Positions 1 to 12,500 of a stretch of 64,000 nt of DNA are shown in pieces. Under the pieces are notes generated by a model that did not search any database, was not told the DNA's origin, and saw nothing but the letters and a program-made list of their open reading frames with translations. Each line of letters opens with the position of its first letter. Position 1 is the stretch's first letter. The stretch spans positions 4,196,001 to 4,260,000 of the forward strand of contig CM076150.1 in NCBI GenBank assembly GCA_038025085.1, written 5' to 3'. Origin of the DNA: Tetragonia tetragonoides (Eukaryota; Streptophyta; Magnoliopsida; Caryophyllales; Aizoaceae). The position numbers and the translations under genes are program-made.

Positions 1-276
1 CCAAATGAAGCATGCTAAAGGGAAAACATTAGGACGGCGTGCTAACCAGATTCCACAATCCGTATTATTATTGAAATGCGAGAGTCCAGAATAGCTAACA
101 GACTAGTAAGATCATCCAGTTCTCAATCCCTGAAATGGAAGTCCCAAGACAAAGTGCCCTACCTCACTGAGAAAGAAGAGATAGGAACGCTGCATAGATT
201 GGAAAGTGTAGAGTTGTGGGAAGAATAGTAAGTGGCTGCTACAGACTCTACCTGAAAGGCAATTTGTACTATATCT

Positions 277-1169
277 TTTTTTTAGATAAGAGAAAATTTT
301 ATTAATCAAATTACGAAAGTATACAATGGGTGAGGATAAGGTATCCTCAAAGAACAATATACAAAATATCTATAAATCACGCCAATAGCGTTGATTGACC
401 GTAAGTGGAACTCCCTTGAAGGCCCCAGCCACCTAGCCCAAAGGAAAGCCAGATAGACTACTCGATCCCAAACTAAATCAATATTCTTCCCCACATCGGA
501 GAAGACCAGCGAATTCCTCTCCAACCAGATGCACCAGAGGATAGCCATGCAAGCACACCTCCACAGCAACGACCCTCCTTCCCCCTCCTCATAGCGCAAA
601 AGCGTACCTGAAGAAAATGCCCTACCGTAGCTGGACACACAAAAGGCTCCCCACATAGCAGCCTATCCCACAAGGACACGGCAAAATCACACATCACAAA
701 CAAATGCAAACAACTTTCCCCATTACGACGACACTCAACGCACATATCCGGTAGAAGAGACCAGCCCAGCCGCCGCCGTTGCACCATATCATAGGTGTTC
801 AACTTACCAAGCACCAAAGTCCATGCAAAGGCACGTACCTTCAGAGGAACTTAGACTTCAAAATTTAAGTGGATAAAGGGAAATGTGGAAACTGTGATGG
901 AAAAAGGCTAAGGTGATGGAGGAAGGACTTGCAAGAGAAGATCTCAAAGGAGTCCGTAGTCCAAGTCTGAGAGTCGTCCCTAGGAACGAGGAGAGTGGTG
1001 TGTAGGACACTCAGGAGAGAGACAAGCTCTTCCTTCTCACTATCACGAGGTGGTCGATGTAAGTGTAAATCCTAGGCACCACCAGCGCCTGAAAAGAAAT
1101 CAGCCACTGGGGCCTCATGAAGGGTGGACAAGCAGAAAACCCGCAAATATGCTCTTCGCAAATATGCCC
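277..1169 (-). mobile_element. 5'-truncated LINE (L1-like) insertion 1
   Basis: The minus strand encodes fragments of a reverse-transcriptase zinc-binding domain (zf-RVT) with the family signature LNTYDMVQRRR, a Cys-rich GESCLHLFVMC stretch and FVCPATVG, in several broken frames. The element ends with a hairpin (332-348) and the tail TTATCT followed by A's, read on the minus strand. The 14-bp sequence TTTGTACTATATCT occurs at 263-276 and 1170-1183, which fits a target-site duplication. Copy B has no insertion here, so the element landed after the segmental duplication. It lies in intron 4 of hydrolase copy A. Confidence 0.85.
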
Positions 1170-1220
1170 TTTGTACTATATCTAGCACAAGCCAAGGCTT
1201 GAATTTAACACCATCACAAT

Positions 1221-1333
1221 ACACCTACACCCACACCCACACGGCCACACCCCAACCATCACAACCCACGCCCACGCCCACGCCCACGCCCACACCGACA
1301 CCCACACCTACACCTACACCTACACCTACACCT
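1221..1333. repeat. Hexanucleotide microsatellite (CCCACR/CCTACA)n
   Basis: An imperfect six-base tandem array that shifts from CACACC to CACGCC to CTACAC units. The matching site in copy B (about 11932-11950) has only about two or three CCTACA units, so the array expanded in copy A or contracted in copy B. Confidence 0.9.
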
Positions 1334-1717
1334 AATTCCTATCCCATACATCACCGACTCACTGAATGACCTGTTGGCATCAATGGCAGTGAACTCACGA
1401 CCTTTGGGTTGGCCATAGCCCAAAGTCATCCTCCTGAATACATCACAATCGTACACCAGCATGTCTTTGCGATGAACTCCAACTATAAAAACATATTGCT
1501 TGAGACATTCAGGGATAGGTACCCTGACTTTGTTGAGGCATAACACACAACATGGTTCCTCTGAGGATCCACGATCGCACGGTGGATGAAACTAGAGTTG
1601 GATTTAGTAATGTCATGTAACAGAATATTAGATGCCTCAAAATCCTGAAACAAAACATCTAATGATTGACCTTGATTTGATCATCTCAGGTATTTTCCAT
1701 GCTTCGATTTAACTAAC

Positions 1718-4485
1718 CTTTACTGTGCCCCACAATCGCACCCACTGCACGGTTTGTCCCATTGAAGTGCTTGACAACAGAACGTAAATCTTCCACCTCT
1801 CTCATGTAGTTACCAAATGAAAATGAACCATCACTTTCTCTGCACAACATACAAGTGGAGCTCATGAGAATAGCATATTAGCATTAGCAATCATATGGCA
1901 TAGAAACTCCTCAATAGAGGTAGAAAATAGAAAAGCAATTTAACCACCACCATCCCCTGAGCCCAAAAGAACAAGGCATTTGAATTCAATTACCAGAAGT
2001 ACACATTGCAAAACATTTAGTAAAGCATATTAAGACACCACTGAGGCAAATGAATATATATAAAAGAAGACTAGGTACTTGTACCACCCACCCTAGATGA
2101 TAATTTTCACTCGTTTCCCTCCTGGGTGTCCTTTACACTACTCTTCTCGTCCCTAGGGACGATTCTTGGACTTGGATTGGGGACTCCTGTGGGGTTTTCA
2201 CTTGCAAGTCCTTCCTCCATCATCTTAGCCTTCCATCACAGTTTCCACATTTTCCCCTTTCCTCTTATATTTGGAAGTCCAAGGTTCCTCTGAAGGTTCG
2301 TGCTTTTGTGTGGACTTTGGTGCTTGGTAAGGTGAACACTAGTGATATGGTGCAACGGCGCAGGCCACATATGTGTCTTCTTCCCAGCATGTGTGTGATG
2401 TGTCGACAGGATGGGGAGAGTTGTTTGCATTTGTTTGTGATGTGTAGTTTTGCGAGGGCCTTGTGGGATAGGCTGTTGTGTGGGGAGCCTTTTGTGTGCC
2501 CTGCTACTGTAAGGTACAGATACGATTTTCTGCTATGTGGAGGGGGAAGGAGGGCAGGATTTAGTGGCGGTGTGCCTGTTTAGCTATTCTCTGGTGTACT
2601 TGGTTAGAGAGGAACTCGAGGGTTTTCTCTGACGTGGGAAAGAGTATCAATTTGGTTTGGGAACATATAGTTTATTTGGCCCCCCTTTGGGCGAAGGCGG
2701 CTAGTGCCTTCAAGGGGCTGCCACTCACGGTCATTCAACGCCATTGGCGTGATTTGTAGATACTTTATTTTTGTTCTTTGAGGATACCTTATCCTCCATT
2801 TTGTATTCTTTCACTATTTGATTAATAAAAAAATTTCTCTTATCTAAAAAAACTTAGCAACCTCCCACAGAAAGAGAGTGTCATAGCAACTAAAATTGAA
2901 ACTTAAAACAAGCACTTCTTTTTTCTTCTTCTTGAGGGAACACAAATTGAGCACTTAACACCTATAAACCAGCAACCACAGTTTCTTTCTGGCCAACCAA
3001 GACCTCTTTATTTTTGCTGCAAATCCCCAGAAAGATCATACCCAGTTTTCTTTTATCTTCCTACTCTAAGAAGGCTGCTACATTCTTTGATGATTTAATT
3101 GGAATTCAAGAACAGATCAATGTGTTGGTGATGGAAGGCAGATAGGTCAACTCTTTGGAGTAGGATAGGATTAGTGGTTGACTCCAAAAAAAGGCTAAAC
3201 TCAGACTAGTTCCAGAGTTCAGACAACAAATGCGGTAGTAACCTTGACATGTGACTCCAATACTAAAACTAAGTTCCTAAATCCTAAAACCAGTACCATG
3301 ATAAGCATAAAAGAGCGGAAGTTTTATCTATCAGGATACACATTACAAGGTCTCTGATCATCAGACATCTCTTACCCATTCCCAGCAAAATCAAACCGAA
3401 AGGCACTTATCCCTTCCTTTTCCAATGCAGCAGAAATGTTCACCATGATTGTGTCCTCCTATAAGCAGAGACAATACAAACATGAAGTCCCCTCAACAAC
3501 AAAATACTCAAAGATAAGGACTTGCAAGCTAATCTATAAACATTTTCAAAATTGAGTGGCTTCTAGAAAGTTCTAGTGAAGATAAATTAACTTAGATTTG
3601 CTCCCTTCTGTTAAATTTCTTGGCACTGGCTTCAAAATCTCAATTTTTAATCCCTCCACAGTTTTGTTAAAACACAAAGAACGCAGCTTATAACCATCTG
3701 CTACTAACCTTACTAGATGTGAAACCATGGCATAGTATTACAACCTCTTTGGATCCTGTTTCATGTAGAAGCCCAACCAGCTTCTCACCGTGATTATTGA
3801 GTATGACGATTTTCTGTGGCTGATTCACTGTAAAAATTGTGATTTGTTCCAACTTAACATCATTTAAGAGAAGAGCAATGTACATTAGAATTCTGCCTGC
3901 CATAATTACAGCACCAACAATGTCTTTGAACCAAAAAAAACAAAAAACAAAAATCATGTAAAATGCATATTAGCCAACTTTGCATAAATAATTCTTGTAA
4001 CATGAACTGCCCCACTACACAAAAGAAGGCTATTAAGGGTTCATCCAATTTTCAATTAGCATATGTGCTCAAAAAGGTTCTACCTTCCAAGTTCCAGGTA
4101 AGCACCAAGATTAAGTTTTTTCCAAGCTAGGCATTTTTATTCAATGTAATAATATCGATTTCAATCTTTGATTGTTCACTTGAACATAGTTTACAATTAC
4201 CCATTCATTTTTCATACAAAATTTTTTATGAGCATATCAGTATTGCAAAACATTTTAAATTTCAACTACTTCCTCTATAAAGAGCATCAATAAGAGCATA
4301 AAATAATGCATTTTCTCGTGAGATTACCATTGCCCAAGATTGATATTAAGCAAAATATGTTAAGACTAGAAAGAGAAAAAATGGGTCTTCAAAATAATTG
4401 ATCAACAGTTGTTAGATAGGGATACAAATATACAATGAGTAGCAAAGAGAGGAGAGAGAATCGTAAAACCTGGGTCGAGCGCCAT
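1718..4485 (-). CDS. Alpha/beta hydrolase, copy A (exons 1-4; 3' end beyond the left edge)
   Basis: The first four exons are visible at 4470-4485, 3709-3827, 3376-3458 and 1718-1839, all joined by GT-AG introns with continuous phase. The protein starts MALDP and reads through a beta-strand/oxyanion segment VVILCHGFTSSK, then FRFDFAGNGESDGSF, and ends at the nucleophile elbow GHSKG with its catalytic serine. This is the serine aminopeptidase S33/BAAT-like type of alpha/beta hydrolase; the substrate is unknown. Exons 5-7 (acid and histidine residues) must lie to the left of the window. The HGFTSSK motif is closer to what I know of the family than the HGFRCSK of copy B. Introns 3 and 4 each carry a LINE, and a MITE sits about 170 bases upstream of the ATG. 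Whether the gene is intact cannot be judged here. Confidence 0.8.
2100..2855 (+). mobile_element. 5'-truncated LINE insertion 2
   Basis: The plus strand carries the zf-RVT coding remnant (VWTLVLGKVNTSDMVQRRR, then a Cys-rich segment and LWDRLLCGEPFVCPATV). It is followed by the hairpin GAGGATACCTTATCCTC at 2780-2796 and a tail ending TTATCT-A6. In copy B this place holds about 0.7 kb of different sequence (roughly 12670-13390), so insertion went with a deletion or rearrangement and no clean target duplication is visible. It sits in intron 3 of hydrolase copy A in antisense orientation. Confidence 0.8.
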
Positions 4486-4655
4486 TGAAGTGTTAATTCT
4501 GAAGCAGCGATTAAGAGGAGCAGAAAATAATCGGACTTGCTGAACTGGGAATCTGGGACTGTGGTCAGTGACTCAGTAGGAGACAGGCGTTCTTTTGCCA
4601 AATGATCTTAGTGTGAATCCTCCTCAAGAAAACAAAGATAAAAACCAAATAAATA

Positions 4656-4807
4656 CTCCTATAATTGTGAAAATATAATCTCTAACCAATCTAAGAAATG
4701 TGTTTTGATATTATAATTCTTTATATATTTTTCACAAATTAATGGTCAATATTTATAAAGTTTGACTCAAAAAGTCAAATGAGAAGATAAGAGAGGGACG
4801 GAGGGAG
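4656..4807. mobile_element. Stowaway-like MITE in the copy A promoter
   Basis: The right end is GACGGAGGGAG followed by TA, the classic Stowaway terminus. The left end, CTCCTATAATTG after TA, is a degenerate partner. The matching site in copy B (about 15485) reads straight through without these about 150 bases, so the element arrived after duplication. It lies about 170 bases upstream of the hydrolase A start codon. Confidence 0.7.
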
Positions 4808-4809
4808 TA

Positions 4810-5582
4810 TATAGGTAAAAAAAATTAAGACATGCCTACTCCCAAAAAAAAAGAAGAAAAATGAAGACATGTATATAGTATTGCCCTTTAACTTGATTAT
4901 TGGTTTCGACAAGTCAAGAAAAGAACTGGATTATTTTTTGTTGCGAAAAAAAAAAAAGAATTAAACTTATTGACATGGCGCTAAAGTGTGTGATGATATG
5001 GATTTTCGCGTGTCAAAATAGCGGCAAGTAAACCAAAATATATTATATTAGATTAATAGATTAGATATTAGATTTGTATTGTTTTTATTCCTTGATACTC
5101 CTTTTGTTGCAGATAAATCTTTTTATTTGGTATTTGTGAATCGCAACCTCACAAGGAGTATATGCGATAATAAAAATTAAAATCCTAAATATCAAATGAG
5201 AAAGAAGAAATACTTATTCACTTCAACCAAATTTTTTGGTGATAAAATCCATACAGTAAGCCATTACATGCCATTGCATCATAAAAAGGATATTGTCCTT
5301 ACACAAGCCACAACCATCACATCTGCTAGCTCAAGACCCAGATGATGGCAATAAAACCAAACCAAACCGTTACCATACTATACAATCATGGTTCGCTTGC
5401 TGATTGGACATAACCCAGACTTCATTATCGAGCAATAACACCTTAAGCTCTAAATCTTTCAGTATAGTCGCTCTGCAGATGCAGACGGTAGACCTGTCAG
5501 AGAGGTGCAGCATAAATACGCACAAAAGTACATCTGTAGCCTGTAGGTCGTATAGGAGGTAGTACTTAGTAGCATGAAATAC
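4810..5582. other. Intergenic sequence between hydrolase B 3' end and hydrolase A 5' end
   Basis: AT-rich sequence with A-runs and no supported coding region. It contains the 3' flank of copy B, probably including its 3' UTR and polyadenylation region near 5400-5580, and the distal upstream region of copy A. Confidence 0.5.
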
Positions 5583-8500
5583 CTAAGCAGAGATTGCTGT
5601 GTCTTGTTGGAGGCAATCCTTAATGAAGTCCACGGCAACCAGGGCTAACTCAGCTAGGTGTTCAGTGTAAAAATGATTTGCTCCTTGTATGATATGTAAT
5701 TTGTGAGTAGGTATTACCTTGCTGAACTCATATGCATCCTCAACAGGGATAAATTCATCAGCAGGTCCATGAATAGTTAAGACCCTAAGCATGTAGAATC
5801 AAAGTCAGAGAATGAGAGAATGAATTGGGAAACCAAAGTAATGAGGTGCTACAATAGGTTATAATCCATTGAGATGGCCAAAACAGTAACACTTCATGCA
5901 CAGGAAGTTACTTAAAACAATAACACTTCATGCACAGTAAGTAAATTACTCGGTCGGTCCAAAACAAGTCTTTGATCTCCATTGTAAGGTATCGAGAACT
6001 CACACTAAATTATGCAGATCAATACTATAAAAAGGATTTGAACTTTTTTCATATCCATACTGTAGATCAGACATTCATTTTGGGATAGAAGGGCAGATAA
6101 GAATCACTTTGGTCAAGTGCAGGTGATGTCAGGAGCAAATCGCCCAACCAAAGAACTTATAGCAGGTCAAATTATAGTATACAATCAAATATCATATTGA
6201 TTGGCTAATGTCTGTAAGTATCATATTTATAGCATCCATAAAATGATAATATGTACAACCATAGAGAACCTGGCCTAGGTGAGATCCCCATTTGGGTGGT
6301 GGTTATAGACTTGTGGCACCAACTCAGAACAGGTGGGCTTTGTCCTAGTATATGTATATTCCTTTGCAAGATGCATAAGAACCCATTCATGAAGCATGCT
6401 CTGCTTATTACACAACGATGTCAGCAAACACTCAGTAGTCCTTTTTTTTCAGATAAAGTATATCAATATAGTGTCAAATGCACAGCAGAATCGAGGATAA
6501 GGTATCCTCGACAGTATAACATTTACAAAATGCCTCAGTTCCACTGAATATCAGTAATAATATAACTCCGAAAAGCCCCTGCAGCCCTAGCCCATAAAGA
6601 AGCTAAATAGGTGATCTAATCCCAAAGCTATGCAGGAGGAACAGAAATCTCATTGAGCACACTAACATTCTTTTCTAACCCGATACATCAAAAAATCGCA
6701 GAATAAGCATTACGCCACAGCAACTTCCTCTGCTTTCCTTCCCCACAACCCTGGAATCGCGTCTGCAAGAACGCCCCCAACACTCGATGGAAAAGCTCAC
6801 ACCTCTCCAGCAAACAATCTACTCCAAAAGCTATGGGCCACCTCACACCAAAGAAAAAGATGCGCTGAGGTTTCACTACTAGCCCGACAAGCCAGCACAC
6901 ATCAGGCGCCAAGGCCACCCCCAGTCTCCTCCTCTGCCTCACATCATTGGTGTTAACCCTATCCAACACCAAATCCACACAGACGCCTTCATTTTCAAAG
7001 GCACCTTAGCTTTCCAAATAACATCTACTAGAGGAAAGCTAGAGAAAGGCGTCCCCAAATGTCGAAAAAAGGACTTGCCAGAAAACTCCCCTGAAGGATC
7101 TCCCACCCACCTCCAAGAATCATCCGAACTTGAAAGCTGAACAGAGTTCATAAGTTCCAGAATCCAGAAGGGAAGTAAGCTCCTGCATCTCCTTATCATG
7201 AGGTGGTCACCGAAAATGAAAATTCCACGTACCACTCAGCAATGAGAAAATATCAGGAATCCCAGCCCCATGGAGAGTTGATAACTAGAACAACCGAGGG
7301 AACCTCGTGCACAAAGGCTGGCCACCCCTCCAAACATCCTCCCAGGACCTAATACGCAAACCATTTCCAAATTCCAACTCAACATGTGGAAGGAAGTGTG
7401 AAGTGACTTGTCATATGAAATTCCACAGGCTAGCATGGGTTGAATTTCCTGTTACCAGTACATCCCATCCATTATGTTGTAACCCGTACCTGCTCCGAAT
7501 AACTCTATGCAAAAGACTATCCGGCTCCCACACGCGACAACCATTTACCCATAAGAGCAATATTCTTTCCAATAGCCTGCCACACCCAATCCCCCTTCAT
7601 CTTTAGGACGACACACCCTATCCCAATTCACCAAACGATCCTTCTGCTGTCCATCCACGCCAGGCCACAAAAAGTTTCTCAGTCCTGTGAGCCACGACTA
7701 CCGGAATTCGAAGCAAAGAGAGGTATTATAGGGGAATACTGGAGAGACAAACACTCAGTAGTCCTTCCATTACTAAGCATTATTACTTCACGTTTTTCCC
7801 CTTGCCCAACCATTGTGCCGAAATTTCCATCTAAACTTTTGAAAGGACCGAAAGTATGAAAGTAAGACTATTATGCAAATGGGCATTCAGCCGTAATAAT
7901 TTTGTGCAGCAAACTATGTCGTCAATGACCAGTCCCCCCAAACCCCTGGCTTAGCCCTAGGAGCAAGAGTTTACAGAACAATTTCCACTTCACGACTGGC
8001 TCAAACTGACCAACATTAGAACAACTTTGAGTGTTGATTTACAGCTACATGGTAAAGTTCTACTCCGTAGTTTGTAGTATATAGTCGCCGCAGCTACGTG
8101 GTAATCTCTTGTTATCTACGTGCCAATTTCTAACCGGGTAACAATGAATTGAATTGTATGACATACATACAAGGAAATGCATGTATAACAACAATATTTA
8201 TACCTGCAATCTTTATCAATCTTGAGGCATGCCTCATGCACATCTGTATTCCAGCGGTCCATCAAATCTTCCTCTGTAACACTAAACATTACTTTTCCTG
8301 CAAAAATAAAAATACAAAAGCATATCAAGCCAAATTCGCCAAGCACACCAAATTTGGCATTTCCTTTTAATTGACATATGCTGTGCAAATATCGATACTG
8401 AAGAAGGAAATAAGTTCCTCATATGGCTGTATAATGCTTTTTTCTAAACCTGGGTCCTCCAAACTATGGAATGACATAAATGCCTTTCTAATTGATGCTA

Positions 8501-9564
8501 GTAAGTCTATGTCAGCCTCCCCCATATTACAATTCTTTTGCTCCTACCGGTATACTTGCATCCCTCACGCTTGAACTGTACAAGTAAAATGCCACCAATA
8601 CATACAGAATACAAAATCAGAATTTTCATTCATCTGAAAAGAGCAGAAACACAAATGCTTCATTTATAAGCTTTTATTCATCTCGAAATAAAAATCAGAA
8701 AGAGGATTAAAATTTTTAATGAAACAAATGAAAACAGAGAACCACACAGAATTGGGTATCAGAGAAAAAACAAATTCTAAGTAAAGATACTACTGCAATG
8801 ATTATATGTACCTATCATCGCAATATTGGTCAGTACATAGATTGCTACCTGTTACTTTACACATAACATCAATACATCCGTCCTTGATTCTTTCCATGAA
8901 ATCTTCACCCAACCGTTCTCCTATTCCTTTCTTCAAGTCATAACGCCCAGATAGATTGACAACTGTGCTGACATCATGATACTTGGAAGCATACAGTAAG
9001 ACAATGTCACCTCCTGCAAGAACATGTTTCACTAATCTTTTCTCAACAGTACAAGATGTTGAACTAACACTCAATTTTAGCATTACGAATTTATGATATA
9101 TTTAAGCATAAACTATTCTATGCAATTCTCCAACAAATCTAGATAGCTTGAAACAGATATTCACAAAATCTTGTTGCCAGCATAACCCTAATGCTATTCA
9201 GCTAGAATAGACCTAGAAAAGTTTCACAGATTCCTGAGTACAATCCTGTTTCTTAATACCAATCATTGAACGAGATGCAAGTTCATCCCTTCCCAGCCAA
9301 GCCCTTGGAAGAAAGTAAAGCTAGAGCTACATTATATGAAGGTTTACCTTGTCATACTGGTAGGTAAAATTTGAAATCAAAGATCTAACTAAATTCTCAG
9401 CATTTGAGTGAGAATAGGGCTTAAATATGATGCTTACTGCAATGCAACTTAAAAGGATCATTCAAACATGCCACTCTCAGCTAGTCAGCCAGCGAATCAA
9501 CCCATAGGAGCACAGAATTGATTATTGTGCACCTGATTGATTGCGATTAAGGTACAGCAACACT

Positions 9565-9596
<32 letters not shown>

Positions 9597-12500
9597 CATT
9601 ACATATACCTTTTTGTTTCGAATTTATAGTAATATGTTTTCTTGTATTTTTCAGTAATTATTTCTCTGTTCCTTCATTCTTTAGCCAAGCAACAAATGTA
9701 CTCTACTCTATATGCTCGACTGAATTGCAAGGCTAATAACATTTCCTCCTGATTCAAGTAAGTTGGATTAGTATCTCAAGTGAGAAATAGTGTGCTTAAT
9801 CCTTTGAAGTATGCCTTCAATGTTCGATCGCCTTACAGGGGTATAAATCTCAAGGGAGTTAGGCAAGCTTACGTCCTATATGGGTGTGTCACTCAAATCC
9901 TAGATTGTTCTTAGCACATCTTAGTTCTCATTTATCAATTTGTCTAAGAATCTTATAAAAAGAAAGGAACCCCTTATCATTTAGGCAGCCTTGCATCAGA
10001 CTAAATGTAGGTCGTAACGTGCTTTTTTTCTTCTTTTCTTTTGCTTTCCTTATTTTCCTTGGGTGCAATTTTAGCTTGCTGACTTTCTGTTATGAAGAAA
10101 GCCTTCAGGTAACTTTCTAAAATCGTGATGTAATTATATGCTACCATAACGAAAGTAGCTATACCTGTATTATTAAATACCGGATGGTCTGGAGTCTGGA
10201 CCCTAGCCAGGGCAACCAGACCCAGCCACTAAGTCATCTATAGGCAGTTTCATATTTAAAACGAACATAAATGTAACAATAACTTGATTAATAATTATAC
10301 AATACATAATTTTTACAATTTACATGAGTCACATTTCAAATTTTGTTTGAATAAAGTAATAGAACAATAGAAATACTAAAAGAACAAAATCATGTAGCAT
10401 GAGAGATCAACAGTTCAAGACCCTCATTATGCATTTTGCTAGAAAAACTAAGCTGAACTTGCAGGGGTAAAGAAACAGCTGGTTTGCGGCAATTTCAGCC
10501 GACTCGCACTAACCTGGATCTTGTGCATATTCAATACAGTAACTGAACCAGACCTTCCAAGAGGCCCAGGATACCATTGACAGTCAAACAACTCTTGCCA
10601 GTCTGGGTTCTCGAACTGTACTTACAGTTATGTTAGACTATATAACAAATCTTCACCATATTTCTGGCTATGACAAAATTGTAGAACCTTTCATCTCTCT
10701 CAAAAGATGACAATGGCTTTTCTACCTGAGGTCAAATATTTCATTTTAGTAATATTGGACAATTAGCTAATGTCAATGCCTTGATCTCCATCTGACGCCT
10801 CCCAGGTGTCAGTTCTGGGACATTGCGCCCAATACCGACAACACTATGCCACCACCATTTCTTTGTTCTTTGTCTATGATTTACTGAAATCGGAATACCA
10901 AATAGGAGAACCAGGAGTCCTCAAACTAAAATTACCTATAAAAAACAGCTTCTCCATCATCTTCATGCTCCAAAAGAAAAGAAAAGAAAAATAATGGATT
11001 CCCTTGAGCTGCCAGGCCTTCCACTGCATATGTTTAAAGTGATGCTTAAAAACTACTTGATCATACAGAAGACCAGCAAAAGTTGCTCAATTGTCAAAGA
11101 TCCTATCATTTCTTTTTTTAGATAAAGAAAAAGTATATTAATAAGTAATCAGATTTACAGCACAGGAGAGGATAAGGTATCCTCTCCATTTAAGCATTTA
11201 CAAACTGCTATCATTTCTTTCCGACATAAAATCAACAAATTAGCTTCAAGACCACTCTGGCACAATATATTTGGTTCCTTCTCCTGACCAAAGCCAACAA
11301 ACTTGACCTGGAAAGTGATAGCCGCTGTATCCACCCAATTCTACCCACACCAGAAAAGCAGAAACAACTTACACCATAACTGTGAGTGTGAAGCCACGTG
11401 TCATACTGCAATAGAGGTAATTTTCCTTCTCATTGCTCTTAAATACATCGTAACATTAAGGGAAGGTACTCTATGTGGCAGGCAGACCTTGAACCTGTCA
11501 TTAGTAATGATCCTATCCTGCAACCTCTCACTCTAAGTATAAGGGACCTTTGACTTCCAATGAAGCATGCTAAAGGGAAAACATTAGGACGACATGTGTT
11601 TCAAGAGACTCGAAGCATCAACTAAACAGATCCTTGAATCCGTATTATTATTGAAGTTAGAGCGAGAGAGTCCAGAATAGCTAACAGATTAGTAAGATCA
11701 TCCAGTTCTCAATCCCTGAAATGGAAATCCCAAGACAAAGTGACCCTACCTCACCAAGAAAGAAGAGATAGGACTCATAAGAGCGCCGCGTAGATTGGGA
11801 AGTCTATATAGTTGTGGGAAGAATAGAAAGCGGCTGCTCCAGACTCTATCTTAAAGGCAATTTACCCAAAGTCTTAACTTTGTACTATATCTAGCACAAG
11901 CCGAGGCTTGAATTTACCACCATCCCAATAAACCTACACCTACACCTAATTCCTAACCCATAGGTCGCTGAAAAACCTGTCGGCATCAATAGCAGTAAAC
12001 TCACGATCTTTGGGTTGGCCATAGCCCATAGTCATCATCTGAATATATCACAATCATACACCAGCATGTCTCTGCAATGAACTCCAACTATAAAAAGATA
12101 TTGCTTGAGACATTCATGGATTGGTACCCTGACTTTCTTGAGGCATAACACACAACATGGTTCTTTTGAGAATCCACGATCACATGGTGAATGAAACCAG
12201 AGTCGGATTCAGTAATGTCATGCAGCAGAATATTAGATGCCTCAAAATCCTGAAACAATACATCTAATGATTGTTCTTCATTTGATCATCTCAGGTATTT
12301 TCTATGCTTCAATTTAACTAACCTTTACTGTGCCCCACAATTGCAGCCACTACACGGACTGCCCCATTGAAGTGCTTGACGACAGAACATAAATCTTCCA
12401 CTTCTCTCATGTAGTTACCAAATGAAAATGAACCATCACTTTCTCTGCACAACATACATGTGGAGCTCATGAGAATAGCATTAGCAACTATATGAGATAG

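Larger units (their letters stand above)
1..4650. repeat. Segmental duplication, copy A
   Basis: The opening bases (GAAGCATGCTAAAGGGAAAA) recur at about 11560, and similarity then runs collinearly through the introns and first four exons of the hydrolase gene to just above its start codon. Relative to copy B, this copy has gained a LINE at 277-1169, a LINE at about 2100-2855 where about 0.7 kb of copy B sequence is missing, an expanded hexanucleotide tract, and a MITE at 4656-4807. The left boundary lies outside the window. Similarity fades into A-rich sequence around 4650-4980. Confidence 0.85.
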
